A DNA stretch of 64,000 bases from Aquisphaera insulae (lineage in GTDB: Bacteria; Planctomycetota; Planctomycetia; Isosphaerales; Isosphaeraceae), in NCBI RefSeq assembly GCF_011064615.1, contig NZ_JAALJH010000018.1, forward strand, positions 1 through 64,000, in the 5' to 3' direction. A program made the position numbers and the translations under genes. Below, piece by piece: positions 51,390 to 60,789 of this stretch; position 1 is the stretch's first letter; each line of letters opens with the position of its first letter. Under the pieces are notes generated by a model. That model searched no databases, was not told the origin of the DNA, and worked only from the letters and a program-made list of their open reading frames with translations.

Positions 51390-54332
51390 ATGGGAATTCG
51401 AATGCGGCGACGCTGGCGACGACTCGCGATCGGGGCGGGGCTTCTGGCCCTGGCCTGGGGCGCCTTCATGCGTCTCGATGCCTGGCGGTCGCGCGGGCAG
51501 CTCGGCCTCGCCCAGCGGGAGATCGGCCGCGGCCAGTTCGAAATCGCCCGTCAGCGGCTGACGGCCCTCGCGGCCCGTGACGGCGCGCTCGACGGCATGG
51601 CCAACTACTGGTTGGGCATCTGCGAGTCGCTCGACGGCCACTCCGACGCCGCGGCCCGAGCCTTCGACCGCGTCCCTCCCGGGTTCGCGTTCGACCCGAT
51701 CGGCGCCTATCACGAAGCGAAGGCGAACCTGTCGCGGGGCCGGCTCTTGCCCGCGGAGCGTCGACTCGAGGCGGCCCTCGGTCAGGACGGGCCGGTCCGT
51801 GAGAAGATCCGGGAGTTGCTCCGCCGGGTCTACGAGCTCGAGGTCCGGTTCGACGACGTCAGGGGGCTCGTCCGCGACCGCCTGGCCGCCGCGGAGGATC
51901 CCCTGAACGACCTGAGAGACCTCAGCAATCTCGACCTCAACCGCCTCCCCTACGAGGGCCTGAGGGGGGCGATCGAGAAGGCCGGCACGGCCGCGCCGGA
52001 GGACGCTCGCGTCTGGCTGGGGAAGTCCAGGCTGGCGATCGAGGCCGGGCACTGGGACGAGGCGGACGACTGGTTGCGAAAGTGCCGGCAAGCCGGGGCC
52101 GACGCGCCGGTCTGGCGCGCTCAACTGGAATGGGCTCGTGGCACGTCGCGGACCGCCGAGGCGATCGAGGCGGCCCGACGGCTCGGCCGGGATGGCCTCG
52201 ACCCGGCCGCGAGGCTCGACCTCCGCGCCTGGCTCGCGGGGCAGGATGGCGACCGCGAGGCGGAAGCCTCCGCACTCGATGCCTTGCTCGTGCTCGAGCC
52301 GGGGGCGATCCGGGCGATGGAGCGGCTCGTCGACCTGGCCCATCAGGCCGGCCGCGCGGAACGCGTTGCGGAGTTGCGACGACGCCAGGGCGACGTCGAG
52401 GGGGCGATGGCGGCGTACCGCGTCCTCCTCTGGCGAAAGGCACCCCCGCACACGCCCTCGGAGCGGATCGAGCTAGCCCGCCTTGCGGAGGCGGCCGGCC
52501 TTCGTCACGAGGCCCGCGCGCTCTTCGCCTGGGGCCTGCGGGCGACCCCTGATGACCCGGCGGCCCGCGAGGGGCTCGCCCGACTCGATCGCGACGACCC
52601 GGAGCGGCGGCAGGCGCTCGCCGAGTCGGCCCGCGATCTGCCCCAGGAAGGGGACCATGGGGCCGGTCGGCCGGCCATGCCCAGCCGTCCTGCGGATAGC
52701 CGCCTCGCCTTCACCGACGACGCCGAGTCGGCCGGCCTCCGCTTCGTCTTCGACAACGCCGAGACGATCCTCCATCAACTCCCCGAACCGTTCAGCGGCG
52801 GTCTGGCGGTGCTCGACGTCGACAACGACGGCTGGCTCGACGTCTTCTGCGTCCAGGGCGGCCCCTACACCCCGGATCCGTCGGCAGCCCGGCCCGCCGC
52901 CGACGCGGGGGACCGGCTCTTCCGCAATCGCGGAGACGGAACCTTCGAGGACATCACGGCGCGATCGGGCATCGACTGCTTTCCCCGGGGTCACGGTCAT
53001 GGCGTGGCGGTGGGCGACGTCGACAACGACGGGCTCCCCGACCTGTTCGTGACCCGCTGGCGGTCCTACGCCCTCTACCGGAACCTCGGCGGCGGACGCT
53101 TCGAGGACGCGACCGATCACTGGGGCCTGGGTGGGAGCCGCGACTGGCCCACCTCCGCGGCGTTTGCCGACCTCGACGGTGACGGCGACCTCGACCTCTA
53201 CGTCTGCCACTACGCGGCCTGGGATCTCGACCATCCCCAGATTTGCCGCGACGCCAAGACGCAGGCGTACCTCAACTGCAACCCGCTCGACTCCGAGGCC
53301 CTCCCCGACCACCTCTTCCGCAACGACGGCGGCCGGTTCGTCGACGTCACGGCAGAGGCCGGGATCGTCGACGGCAACGGCCGCGGACTCGGCGTGGTCG
53401 CCGCCGACCTCGACGCCGACGGCCGCGTGGACCTCTTCGTCGCCAACGATTCCTCGGCCGATTACCTCTTCCACAATCGGGGAGGCATGCGGTTCGAGGA
53501 GATCGGCCATCTCGCCGGAGTGGCCAGCAACTCGTCCGGGATCTACCAGGCCGGCATGGGGACCGCCGCGGGCGATCTCGACGGCGACGGGCTGATCGAC
53601 CTGATCGTCACCAACTTCTACGGCGAGTCCACGACCTTCTTCCGCGGACTGGGCGGCGGGACCTTCACGGACACGACGGAGGCAATCGGCCTGACGATCG
53701 CCAGCCGCCACCTCCTCGGCTTCGGGGTCGGCCTCGTCGACGTCAACGACGACGGTCGGCTCGACATGGTCACGGCCAATGGCCACGTCAACGACCTCCG
53801 ACCCAACTACCCCTACCAGATGCCGGCCCGGGTCCTGCTCGCCGGCGCCGACGGACGGTTGAAGGACGTCTCCGACCTCTCCGGCGACGCGTGGAAGGTC
53901 CCCCGCATGGGACGTGGCCTCGCGGTCGTTGACCTGGACAACGACGGTCGCCAGGACGTGCTGATCCTCTCGCACAATCAACCGATGGCTTATTTCCACA
54001 ACCGGACCGAGGGCGGCCGGTTCCTGACCCTTCGGCTGGAGGGCACCCGGTCAAACCGGGACGCCGTCGGCGCGAAGGTCACGCTGATCCGCCCCGGTGG
54101 GAACCGCGTGGCCTGGCGGACCGGCGGTGGCAGCTTCCAGTCCGCCTCCGATCCCCGGATCCATTTCGGGCTCGGCGCGGACGGTCGGATCGAGGCCGTG
54201 GAAGTCGCCTGGCCCTCGGGGCGCGTCAATCAGTTCCGCGGCTTCCAGCCCGACTCCGGCTACCTGCTGCGCGAGGGGCATGACCGTCCGGAACAGCTCG
54301 ACGGTTTCCGCGGGAGGTCGCCTCGCCCGTGA
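51390..54332 (+). CDS. TPR/FG-GAP-VCBS repeat protein with ASPIC/UnbV domain (paralogue)
   Basis: About 980 residues with the same architecture as the preceding gene: an N-terminal anchor (LAIGAGLLALAWGAFMRLD), TPR-like region, FG-GAP repeats (VLDVDNDGWLDVFCVQGGPY, GDVDNDGLPDLFVTRWRSYA, ADLDGDGDLDLYVCHYAAWD, DLDADGRVDLFVAND) and the C-terminal ASPIC/UnbV block (NRDAVGAKVTLIRPGGNRVA and then WPSGRVNQFRGFQPDSGYLL). Similarity to the neighbour runs through every domain, so the pair arose by duplication in divergent orientation. Starts at 51390 and 51402 are both possible; none has a strong Shine-Dalgarno. It ends 4 bp before the convergent pnkp stop. Confidence 0.9.
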   Translation: MGIRMRRRWRRLAIGAGLLALAWGAFMRLDAWRSRGQLGLAQREIGRGQFEIARQRLTALAARDGALDGMANYWLGICESLDGHSDAAARAFDRVPPGFAFDPIGAYHEAKANLSRGRLLPAERRLEAALGQDGPVREKIRELLRRVYELEVRFDDVRGLVRDRLAAAEDPLNDLRDLSNLDLNRLPYEGLRGAIEKAGTAAPEDARVWLGKSRLAIEAGHWDEADDWLRKCRQAGADAPVWRAQLEWARGTSRTAEAIEAARRLGRDGLDPAARLDLRAWLAGQDGDREAEASALDALLVLEPGAIRAMERLVDLAHQAGRAERVAELRRRQGDVEGAMAAYRVLLWRKAPPHTPSERIELARLAEAAGLRHEARALFAWGLRATPDDPAAREGLARLDRDDPERRQALAESARDLPQEGDHGAGRPAMPSRPADSRLAFTDDAESAGLRFVFDNAETILHQLPEPFSGGLAVLDVDNDGWLDVFCVQGGPYTPDPSAARPAADAGDRLFRNRGDGTFEDITARSGIDCFPRGHGHGVAVGDVDNDGLPDLFVTRWRSYALYRNLGGGRFEDATDHWGLGGSRDWPTSAAFADLDGDGDLDLYVCHYAAWDLDHPQICRDAKTQAYLNCNPLDSEALPDHLFRNDGGRFVDVTAEAGIVDGNGRGLGVVAADLDADGRVDLFVANDSSADYLFHNRGGMRFEEIGHLAGVASNSSGIYQAGMGTAAGDLDGDGLIDLIVTNFYGESTTFFRGLGGGTFTDTTEAIGLTIASRHLLGFGVGLVDVNDDGRLDMVTANGHVNDLRPNYPYQMPARVLLAGADGRLKDVSDLSGDAWKVPRMGRGLAVVDLDNDGRQDVLILSHNQPMAYFHNRTEGGRFLTLRLEGTRSNRDAVGAKVTLIRPGGNRVAWRTGGGSFQSASDPRIHFGLGADGRIEAVEVAWPSGRVNQFRGFQPDSGYLLREGHDRPEQLDGFRGRSPRP

Positions 54333-54335
54333 GGA

Positions 54336-56912
54336 TCAGAGCCTCGGATCAACGGGCTCGCTCTCGAGGGCGAGGACCCCGAAGACGCACTCGTGGACAC
54401 GTCGCAACGGCTCGCGGCGGACGAACCGTTCGAGGCCCTCGATCCCGAGCGCGAACTCGCCGAGGGCGAGCGAACGCTTGCGTCCGAGCCCGCGCGAGCG
54501 AAGACGGCTGAGGTTCTCTTCCGCCGTGTACTCGGGCCCGTAGATGATCCGCAGGTACTCGCGGCCGCGACACTTCACGGCCGGCTGCACGAGTCCGCGC
54601 CGTCCTCGATGGAGGAAGGCCAGCGGCTTCACGACCATCCCCTCGCCGCCCCGTCCCGTGTGCTCGAGCCACCAGGCAATCCCCGCCTCCTGGCTGGCCG
54701 GATCGGTGACGTCGACGACCAGGGACCGGGTCGCGACCAGGAGCGCGGGATCGGCCCGGCTGAATTCGGCGAGGGTCTCCATGTGCCAGAGGTGATCGCG
54801 GTCGACGTGGACCCGCCCCTCGGAGGCCAGCAGATGAAACGGCGCCAGCTTCAGGTCGTCGAGCGACTCCACCTTCCAGCAGTACTGACGGTAGGCGGCC
54901 ACGAACTTCGCGATGTCCTGCTCCCGACGGCGGTAGACCGACTCCGCGGCGAGGATCTTCTCCCGCTCCTCGCCGTCCAGCCGGCCCGCCGTTCGCTCGA
55001 GCGCGGCGACGGCCCGGGGCGTCGCGGCCGACCCCGCGGCTCCGACGGCCGCGTACTGCGTCTTCAGCAGCTCCTGGGCCTTGGCCGACCACGGCATGAG
55101 TTCGCAGTCGAGCAGGACCCAGGAGGTGTCGATCCGGCCCCAGATATCCGCCGCCGAGAGGGCCTCGCGGACACGGTCGAGGAATCGTCGTTCCAGGTCC
55201 GGGTCGTTGAAGAACCGTCGGCCGGTCCGCGTGGCGACGACGCCAAGCTCCCCCGTCGTCACGCCGAACCGCTGCGCGGCCGCCGCCTCGTCCTTGCAGG
55301 CGACGACGACCGCGCGGGAGCCCATGTGCTTCTCCTCGCAGATCACCTGCGGCACGCCCTCGGCCCGGTAGTAGGCGAACGCCTCCGCGGGATGTTCGAG
55401 CAGGCCCTCGGCCCGGCTGGTCTCGCATGGGGACATCGTCGGCGGCAGGTAGACCAGCCAGCGCGGGTCGGCGGCGAACCGGCTCATGACCTCGAGCGCC
55501 GCGGCGGCGTTCTCCTCGCGGATCGTCACGTTGCCGCGGAGGCCGGTGGAGATGATTCGCTTGCCCAGCACGTCCTCGGCGTCGAGTACCTCGTCGTGCG
55601 CCTGCTGGGCCGTGAGCCTCGGCGCCTGCTCTTCGACCGGCAGGAACGGACGGGCCGGCTCGCAGTAGGTCCGCGCGGCGGGGACCGAGACGAGCTCCTT
55701 CTCCGGGTAGCGGAGCGCCGTGAGCTTGCCGCCGAAGACGCAACCGGTGTCGATGTTGATCGTGCGGTTGAGCCACTCCGGAGTGGGGACCGGCGTGTGG
55801 CCATAGACAACCATGGCCTCGCCGCGATACTCCTTCGCCCAGTTGTAACGCACGGGGAGGCCGAACTCGTCGGTCTCGCCCGTCGTTTCTCCGTAGAGGG
55901 CGAACTCGCGGACCTTGCCGGATCCCCTGCCCTGCATCTCCTGCTTCATCCCGGCGTGGGCGACGACGAGCTTGCCGCCGTCGAGGACGTAATGGCTGAC
56001 GAGCGCGTCGAGGAATTCCGCCGCGGCACGGCGGAATCCGCCGTGATGTCCCTCGAAGGCTTCGAACTGGCTGAGCGATTCCGCGAGGCCGTGCCTGACC
56101 TGGACGTTCCTGCCCGAGACCGCGCGCACGAACTTGACGTCGTGGTTTCCCGGCACGCAGAGCGCGGTCCCGGCCCTGACGCTGTCCATGACCAGCCGGA
56201 CCACGTCCGGGATGCGTGGTCCGCGGTCGACCAGATCGCCCACGAAGACCATCTTGCGCCCCTCCGGATGCGACCAGGCGCCGTCGGGTCCGGTATGAGC
56301 ATAGCCCAGCAACCCGAGCAGCAGCTCCAGCTCATCGCCGCAGCCGTGGACGTCGCCGATGATGTCGAACGGCCCGTGGTCGTCCGTCCGGTCATTCCAG
56401 AGCGGCACGCGCTCGATGACCGCGTCCTCGACCTCCTCCGACGATTCGAGCCGGAAGACGTGGCGAAAGCCCTCCTTGCTCAGCCCGCGGAACGACCGCC
56501 GCAACTGCGACGCCTGGTTGCGGATCACGTGCGGGCCGAACGCGCGATCCAGCCGCGCGGCGTTGCGCTCGTGGCAGATCCGCTCCGGCAGGTCCAGCAC
56601 GATCGCCACCGGCAGGCAGTGATACTGCCGGGCCAGCTCCACGAGCGGCCTGCGTGCCTCGGGCTGGACGTTGGTCGCGTCGATGACCGTCAGCTTCCCG
56701 AGCGCCAGCCGCTTGCTCGCCACGTACCGGAGCACGTCGAACGCGTCCCTCGTCGCCTCCTGGCTGTTCTCATCGTCCGAGACCATGCCGCGGAAGACGT
56801 CGGAGGAGAGCACCTCGGTGGGCTTGAAGTGCTTGTGCGCGAACGTGCTCTTGCCCGATCCGCTGGGGCCGACCAGGACGACGAGGCTGAGTTTGGGGAT
56901 CTTGATGGTCAT
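54336..56912 (-). CDS. pnkp: Polynucleotide kinase-phosphatase / ligase, RNA repair enzyme
   Basis: An 858-residue three-domain RNA repair enzyme. The N-terminal kinase has P-loop GPSGSGKST (15-23, Lys21, Ser22). The central metallophosphatase has GDVHG (Asp187, His189), GDLVDRGPR, GNHD, and VYGHTPVPTPEW. The C-terminal ligase domain has the nucleotidyl-Lys in EEKHMGSRAVVV (about Lys528). These positions coincide closely with those known for Clostridium thermocellum Pnkp (Lys21, Asp187, His189). The enzyme heals broken RNA ends (5' kinase, 2',3' phosphatase) and, with Hen1, seals them. ATG at 56912. It is the last gene of a four-gene operon. Confidence 0.92.
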   Translation of the reverse strand: MTIKIPKLSLVVLVGPSGSGKSTFAHKHFKPTEVLSSDVFRGMVSDDENSQEATRDAFDVLRYVASKRLALGKLTVIDATNVQPEARRPLVELARQYHCLPVAIVLDLPERICHERNAARLDRAFGPHVIRNQASQLRRSFRGLSKEGFRHVFRLESSEEVEDAVIERVPLWNDRTDDHGPFDIIGDVHGCGDELELLLGLLGYAHTGPDGAWSHPEGRKMVFVGDLVDRGPRIPDVVRLVMDSVRAGTALCVPGNHDVKFVRAVSGRNVQVRHGLAESLSQFEAFEGHHGGFRRAAAEFLDALVSHYVLDGGKLVVAHAGMKQEMQGRGSGKVREFALYGETTGETDEFGLPVRYNWAKEYRGEAMVVYGHTPVPTPEWLNRTINIDTGCVFGGKLTALRYPEKELVSVPAARTYCEPARPFLPVEEQAPRLTAQQAHDEVLDAEDVLGKRIISTGLRGNVTIREENAAAALEVMSRFAADPRWLVYLPPTMSPCETSRAEGLLEHPAEAFAYYRAEGVPQVICEEKHMGSRAVVVACKDEAAAAQRFGVTTGELGVVATRTGRRFFNDPDLERRFLDRVREALSAADIWGRIDTSWVLLDCELMPWSAKAQELLKTQYAAVGAAGSAATPRAVAALERTAGRLDGEEREKILAAESVYRRREQDIAKFVAAYRQYCWKVESLDDLKLAPFHLLASEGRVHVDRDHLWHMETLAEFSRADPALLVATRSLVVDVTDPASQEAGIAWWLEHTGRGGEGMVVKPLAFLHRGRRGLVQPAVKCRGREYLRIIYGPEYTAEENLSRLRSRGLGRKRSLALGEFALGIEGLERFVRREPLRRVHECVFGVLALESEPVDPRL

Positions 56913-56926
56913 TTCTCGTCCTGGCC

Positions 56927-57592
56927 TCACCATCTCTCGATGACCCCTCGATCGTGGAGCCAGTCCGCCTCTGTCCGGGGCGGGATGGAGTCTTCGGACG
57001 GGGGAAACAATGCTTCGATGTCGGATTTCTCGCGGGAAAGGAACACGACCACGCCATCTCGTGCGTTGAAGAAGCCCAGGAAGTAGGCCCATGAGTCGTC
57101 GATTCGAATCGCGCTCAGGATCCGAGCCAGCCTCTCGCCGCTTGGGCCCTCACGCCGCAAGTTGCGACGCGGGGTGATGTAGAAGGATTCGTGCAGGCGT
57201 CGCATGCCCTGTATTTCCACGACCTGCATCTCGGCCAAAAGCCGCATGGCCTCGGCGTCGGGGATCGGGCCGGGCAGGGCCAACGCCGCGGAGCTTTTGT
57301 AGCAAGAGCAGCGGTCGCACATCTCCACGAATCGTCTCTCGGACCTCGGCTCATACCGGGCGTACTCGGTCGGTTCGCCCATTCTCAACGGGCTATCGAG
57401 GAAGAGGGTTGGAGATTCGCCGACCTCGATCCCGGCCGCGGGTGCCCAGAGGCGTGACGCCACCTCATCGCCGTAGCGTTGAAGCCGATCCTCTGCGTAA
57501 AGCGCGATGTCCTGGCCTCGAGAACAAGCCAGGCCCCAGATTCGCGAGTCCGGGCTGGCCGTATGATGGAACATGACGACGCCGTGATTCAC
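56927..57592 (-). CDS. Unknown protein between HEAT and pnkp genes
   Basis: A 221-residue protein with no recognised domain. The start is a GTG at 57592 that overlaps the HEAT gene stop (57591-57589, GTGA junction), giving MNHGVVMFHHTASPDSRIWG. It contains a Cys cluster EMCDRCSCYKSS (about 85-95), which may bind metal, a central helix, and the ending PPRTEADWLHDRGVIERW. It ends 14 bp before pnkp starts. Its place within an RNA repair operon points to a role there, but no direct evidence exists. An ATG at 57574 would be a shorter alternative. Confidence 0.65.
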   Translation of the reverse strand: MNHGVVMFHHTASPDSRIWGLACSRGQDIALYAEDRLQRYGDEVASRLWAPAAGIEVGESPTLFLDSPLRMGEPTEYARYEPRSERRFVEMCDRCSCYKSSAALALPGPIPDAEAMRLLAEMQVVEIQGMRRLHESFYITPRRNLRREGPSGERLARILSAIRIDDSWAYFLGFFNARDGVVVFLSREKSDIEALFPPSEDSIPPRTEADWLHDRGVIERW

Positions 57593-58440
57593 GATGACTC
57601 CCCAGCGTCTGAACCCTCCACTGAACACGCCTGGATCGCCTCTTCGAGCTCCGATTCGCGAACATTTGGCTGACCGCGAAAGGCGACGAGAAGCGGATAC
57701 AGCTCGGGGGCGCGAATCAGGGCTGCGGACTCCATGAGATTCGACCCGATCAGACCCGCGGCAAGCTCCTCGCGGAGCATCGGCAGCATCCTCCGATCGC
57801 CCCGACGGGCGAGGCCGAGGATCGCCTCCTCCCTCGTCTCGAGATCCTCGTCGGCCAGTCGGGCGGCGAGGGCCGCGCGGATTTCCGGCGTGTCCAGGTC
57901 CGTCTGCGATCCGAGCCCGAACGTCGCCCAGTCCCGGACGTAGTCGACCGGATCACGCGTCAGCTCGATCAGTGCCGCAACGGCCTCGGGGTTCGCGAGA
58001 CCCGTCATCGCGAAGGCGACGGCGTGGCGGATGTCGGGATTCCCGTGCTTTCGGAAACGGCCTGCGATCGCGGCCGTTTCCTCCCGCCTGAGATGCGACA
58101 GGGCCGTCATGATAGCGGCTAGACTCTCCTCATCCCGCTCTGCTTCGATCATCATGCGAAGCGTGCGGTAGCATTCCTCCGGAAATGTCCGTTCGGGCAG
58201 GCCAAGCTGCCCGAGGATGTGTGCCCCGACACGACGCTCGACCGGACAGGTGCTTCGGCAGAGCGCGACGGCCCGGTCCATGATCTCTCGCGATCCTCTC
58301 CACTGCAGGATCGAGATGGCTTGCCAGGTAAGATCCTCGTCACTCTCGCAGAGAGCCGACGTCATCAGCTCATCGACCGTTCGCGGATCGTCGGGCGGGT
58401 TCAGGGGCCAAGCGACGGTGATCGGCGCGTCTTCAGTCAC
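57589..58440 (-). CDS. HEAT-repeat protein in the RNA repair operon
   Basis: A 283-residue all-helical protein, with HEAT/armadillo-like repeats such as DEDLTWQAISILQWRGSREI, RVGAHILGQLGLPERTFPEE, HAVAFAMTGLANPEAVAALI, YVRDWATFGLGSQTDLDTPE and TREEAILGLARRGDRRMLPM. HEAT repeats form protein scaffolds. The GTG at 58440 overlaps the hen1 stop by 8 bp (58440-58433), and its own stop overlaps the next gene by 4 bp. No enzymatic motif is seen. Confidence 0.75.
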   Translation of the reverse strand: MTEDAPITVAWPLNPPDDPRTVDELMTSALCESDEDLTWQAISILQWRGSREIMDRAVALCRSTCPVERRVGAHILGQLGLPERTFPEECYRTLRMMIEAERDEESLAAIMTALSHLRREETAAIAGRFRKHGNPDIRHAVAFAMTGLANPEAVAALIELTRDPVDYVRDWATFGLGSQTDLDTPEIRAALAARLADEDLETREEAILGLARRGDRRMLPMLREELAAGLIGSNLMESAALIRAPELYPLLVAFRGQPNVRESELEEAIQACSVEGSDAGESS

Positions 58441-59839
58441 GATGGAAGACTCCCATCTGCGTCGGGGGCCCCAGCCGGTCATCGACCGGCCCGATCGGCA
58501 GGAAGCGGACCTCGTAACCATGCCGAGCGGCGATCCTCTCCGCCCAGGCGTGGAACTCAGCCCTTGTCCACTCGAAACGGTGGTCGGGATGGCGGAGGCG
58601 ATCGGCCCCGACGTTCTCCCAGGTCACGTTGTACTCGCGGTTGGGCGTCGTGAGGATGATCGTGGATGGCCGGGTGAACGCGAACAGGACTCGCTCGAAG
58701 GCGGCCAACCGGGGCGGGTCCAGGTGCTCGACGACTTCCACGACGGCCGCGGCGTCGAACCCCTCTAGTCGCCGATCACGGTAGATCAGCGAGCCGTGGA
58801 GCAGCTTGATGCGGGCCGCCTGGCGCTCGGGAAGGCGGTCGAGCTTCAATCGGTCGCGGGCATTTTCCAGCGAGCGGATCGACACGTCCATGCCGACGAT
58901 CTCGGCGAATTCGGGATCCTTGAGCAGCTCTCGGAGCAGCTTCCCCTCGCCGCAGCCGAGGTCAAGGACCCGTCGGGCTCCGCTCGACCGGAGTGCAGCC
59001 AGGACGGCGCCGATCCGCTGTTCGTGGAGGCTCAACGGCTTCTCGAGAATGCTTTCGGCCTGGTCGCTCCGTCGCGGTTCCTCCTCGTTCGTGCTCGCTT
59101 CCGCGGGTTCTTCCTCCTCGACCAGCCGGGCGAGGGCCTGCCTGTAGAGGCTCGGTTGCGACCGGAGATAGCGGCGGGTGATCGCCTCCCGCGCGGGATG
59201 GTTGGCCAGCCAGCCGGCCCCCTTGGTCAGGAGCTTCTCGATCTCGTCGTCGCCCACGAAGTAGTGCTTCTGGTTGTCGAAGACGGGGACCAGGACGTAC
59301 AGGTGCGTGAGCAGGGCGGAGAGCGTGACATCGCCGGCGACCGTCACCGAGTAGTACGGGCCCTCGCCCCACTCCGGGAACCGATCGTCGAGCGGATGCC
59401 GTGTGGCCTCGACGCGGTAGCCGAGCGGTTCGAAGAGGGCGCGGAGGAAGGGTTCGCCGCCGCGGACGGGGAGGACGTCAAGCCGGGCCTCGAGCGGGAT
59501 CGGCGTCCTCGCCAGCTCGGGCCGATCGTTGCATCGGCCCTGGAGCGCCGTGCCGAGCACCTGGGAGATCGCGACGCTGAGGAACGACGAGGCGACATAC
59601 GGCCGGTCGTTGACGTACTGGTCCAGCAGCCCTTCCCCGGCTCCCCTGCCCCGGACCACGCCGACCGGGTCCACGTCCAGCAGCAGGCACGCCGTGCAGC
59701 GCTCCGCCGACGCCTCGGGATAGAAGGCATGTGCCTTACCGAAGCTCAGCTCGTAGGTCTGGAACCGCCCCGGATGCTTATGCAGCAGGTAGCTGAGATC
59801 CGCGGCGGGCCGGTGGGTGGTGGTAATCGTCAGGAGCAT
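58433..59839 (-). CDS. hen1: 3'-terminal RNA ribose 2'-O-methyltransferase Hen1
   Basis: A 468-residue bacterial Hen1. The N-terminal half (about 1-240) is the Pnkp-activating ligase-accessory domain with LDVLPVRGGEPFLRALFEPL, and THLYVLVPVFDNQKHYFVGD. The C-terminal methyltransferase has the SAM-binding VLDLGCGEGKLL and the metal site VVEVVEHLD (Glu368, Glu371, His372), followed by TIILTTPNREYNV and LRHPDHRFEWTRAEFHAWAE. It methylates the 2'-OH of the 3'-terminal nucleotide at an RNA break before ligation, protecting the repaired RNA. ATG at 59839. It heads the operon; pnkp is the last gene. Confidence 0.92.
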   Translation of the reverse strand: MLLTITTTHRPAADLSYLLHKHPGRFQTYELSFGKAHAFYPEASAERCTACLLLDVDPVGVVRGRGAGEGLLDQYVNDRPYVASSFLSVAISQVLGTALQGRCNDRPELARTPIPLEARLDVLPVRGGEPFLRALFEPLGYRVEATRHPLDDRFPEWGEGPYYSVTVAGDVTLSALLTHLYVLVPVFDNQKHYFVGDDEIEKLLTKGAGWLANHPAREAITRRYLRSQPSLYRQALARLVEEEEPAEASTNEEEPRRSDQAESILEKPLSLHEQRIGAVLAALRSSGARRVLDLGCGEGKLLRELLKDPEFAEIVGMDVSIRSLENARDRLKLDRLPERQAARIKLLHGSLIYRDRRLEGFDAAAVVEVVEHLDPPRLAAFERVLFAFTRPSTIILTTPNREYNVTWENVGADRLRHPDHRFEWTRAEFHAWAERIAARHGYEVRFLPIGPVDDRLGPPTQMGVFHRD

Positions 59840-60187
59840 GGCGCTCTCGATCCGGGATCGCGGGATGGGTGCAGGGGCGTAGAGCATCATCCTCGATGCC
59901 GATGAAGCGTTGAAGGGCCGCCCAATCGGCCCTGAGAACCGACAATCCGTCGGGAAGTCAGGTTCGCCTCGCCCGGAGGATGTTCGGAGGCCGCTGGTCC
60001 GCCCGGAACAGCAATCTGGCGGCGATCGTTCGATCGGCCCGAAAGGTGGATTGCCTGAATGCCCGAAGCCCCTTAAACTAGGACCTGAGTCGATCGCTCT
60101 GCCATCATCCACTTGCTCCGGCCGTTGATGGCTGCTCATGCAAGGGGATGACCGCAAAGAGGCGATCTGACAACTCGTTACGAGGAC
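59840..60187. other. Intergenic region between hen1 and tRNA-Ser
   Basis: 348 bp, probably containing the promoter of the hen1 operon and that of the tRNA. No gene recognised. Small open frames here are not supported. Confidence 0.45.
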
Positions 60188-60275
<88 letters not shown>

Positions 60276-60290
60276 TGACAACACGAACTG

Positions 60291-60328
60291 AAAGAGCCTG
60301 CGTTCGATCAACGCAGGCTCTTTTCTTT
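60291..60328 (+). terminator. Rho-independent terminator after tRNA-Ser
   Basis: A perfect 14-bp stem, AAAGAGCCTGCGTT (60291-60304) with its complement (60310-60323), a 5-nt loop and a TTTTCTTT tract following. It lies 16 bp beyond the tRNA. Confidence 0.9.
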
Positions 60329-60789
60329 GCGCCTAAAAGCCCGCTTCATCTCGCAAGCCACGACGGTCAAACGGGATAAAGAGTCTCTGGGCAGCCAGCC
60401 GTGGTGGAACACTTCGGGACCGCGGTGGTCCGAGAGCAAGCCCCGTCCAGCGTCATGCTTTCCGGTGGTCTTCCACTTCTTGGTTGCCTTTGAAGGGTCT
60501 CTCTGACAACGATCTTGCGGTCGACGCCCGGAAAGCAGCCACACCGGACAAGCCGATCTTAGAGGCGCTCAAGGAAGATCTTGGAGGGTTGAACCGATCG
60601 CTCGCCTGAGCTTCTTGATAGGCGTCCACCAGAGGATGACCGCGCTGTCTGACGCTGGTCACCATGATGTGTACTCGATCGATTTACGGCGGTTAAGGGT
60701 GAAAAGCATCGTTTCTGACAGGCATATTTCGGGGCCGATCAGTCCTCTTTGAGTTGTTGTGCGTAATTGATTGACGAGCCGGGGGGCGA
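60329..60789. other. Intergenic region, no supported gene
   Basis: About 460 bp between the tRNA terminator and the IS66 fragment, with lower GC content than the window average. No gene or repeat is supported. This could be remnant mobile DNA, which I cannot show. Confidence 0.4.
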
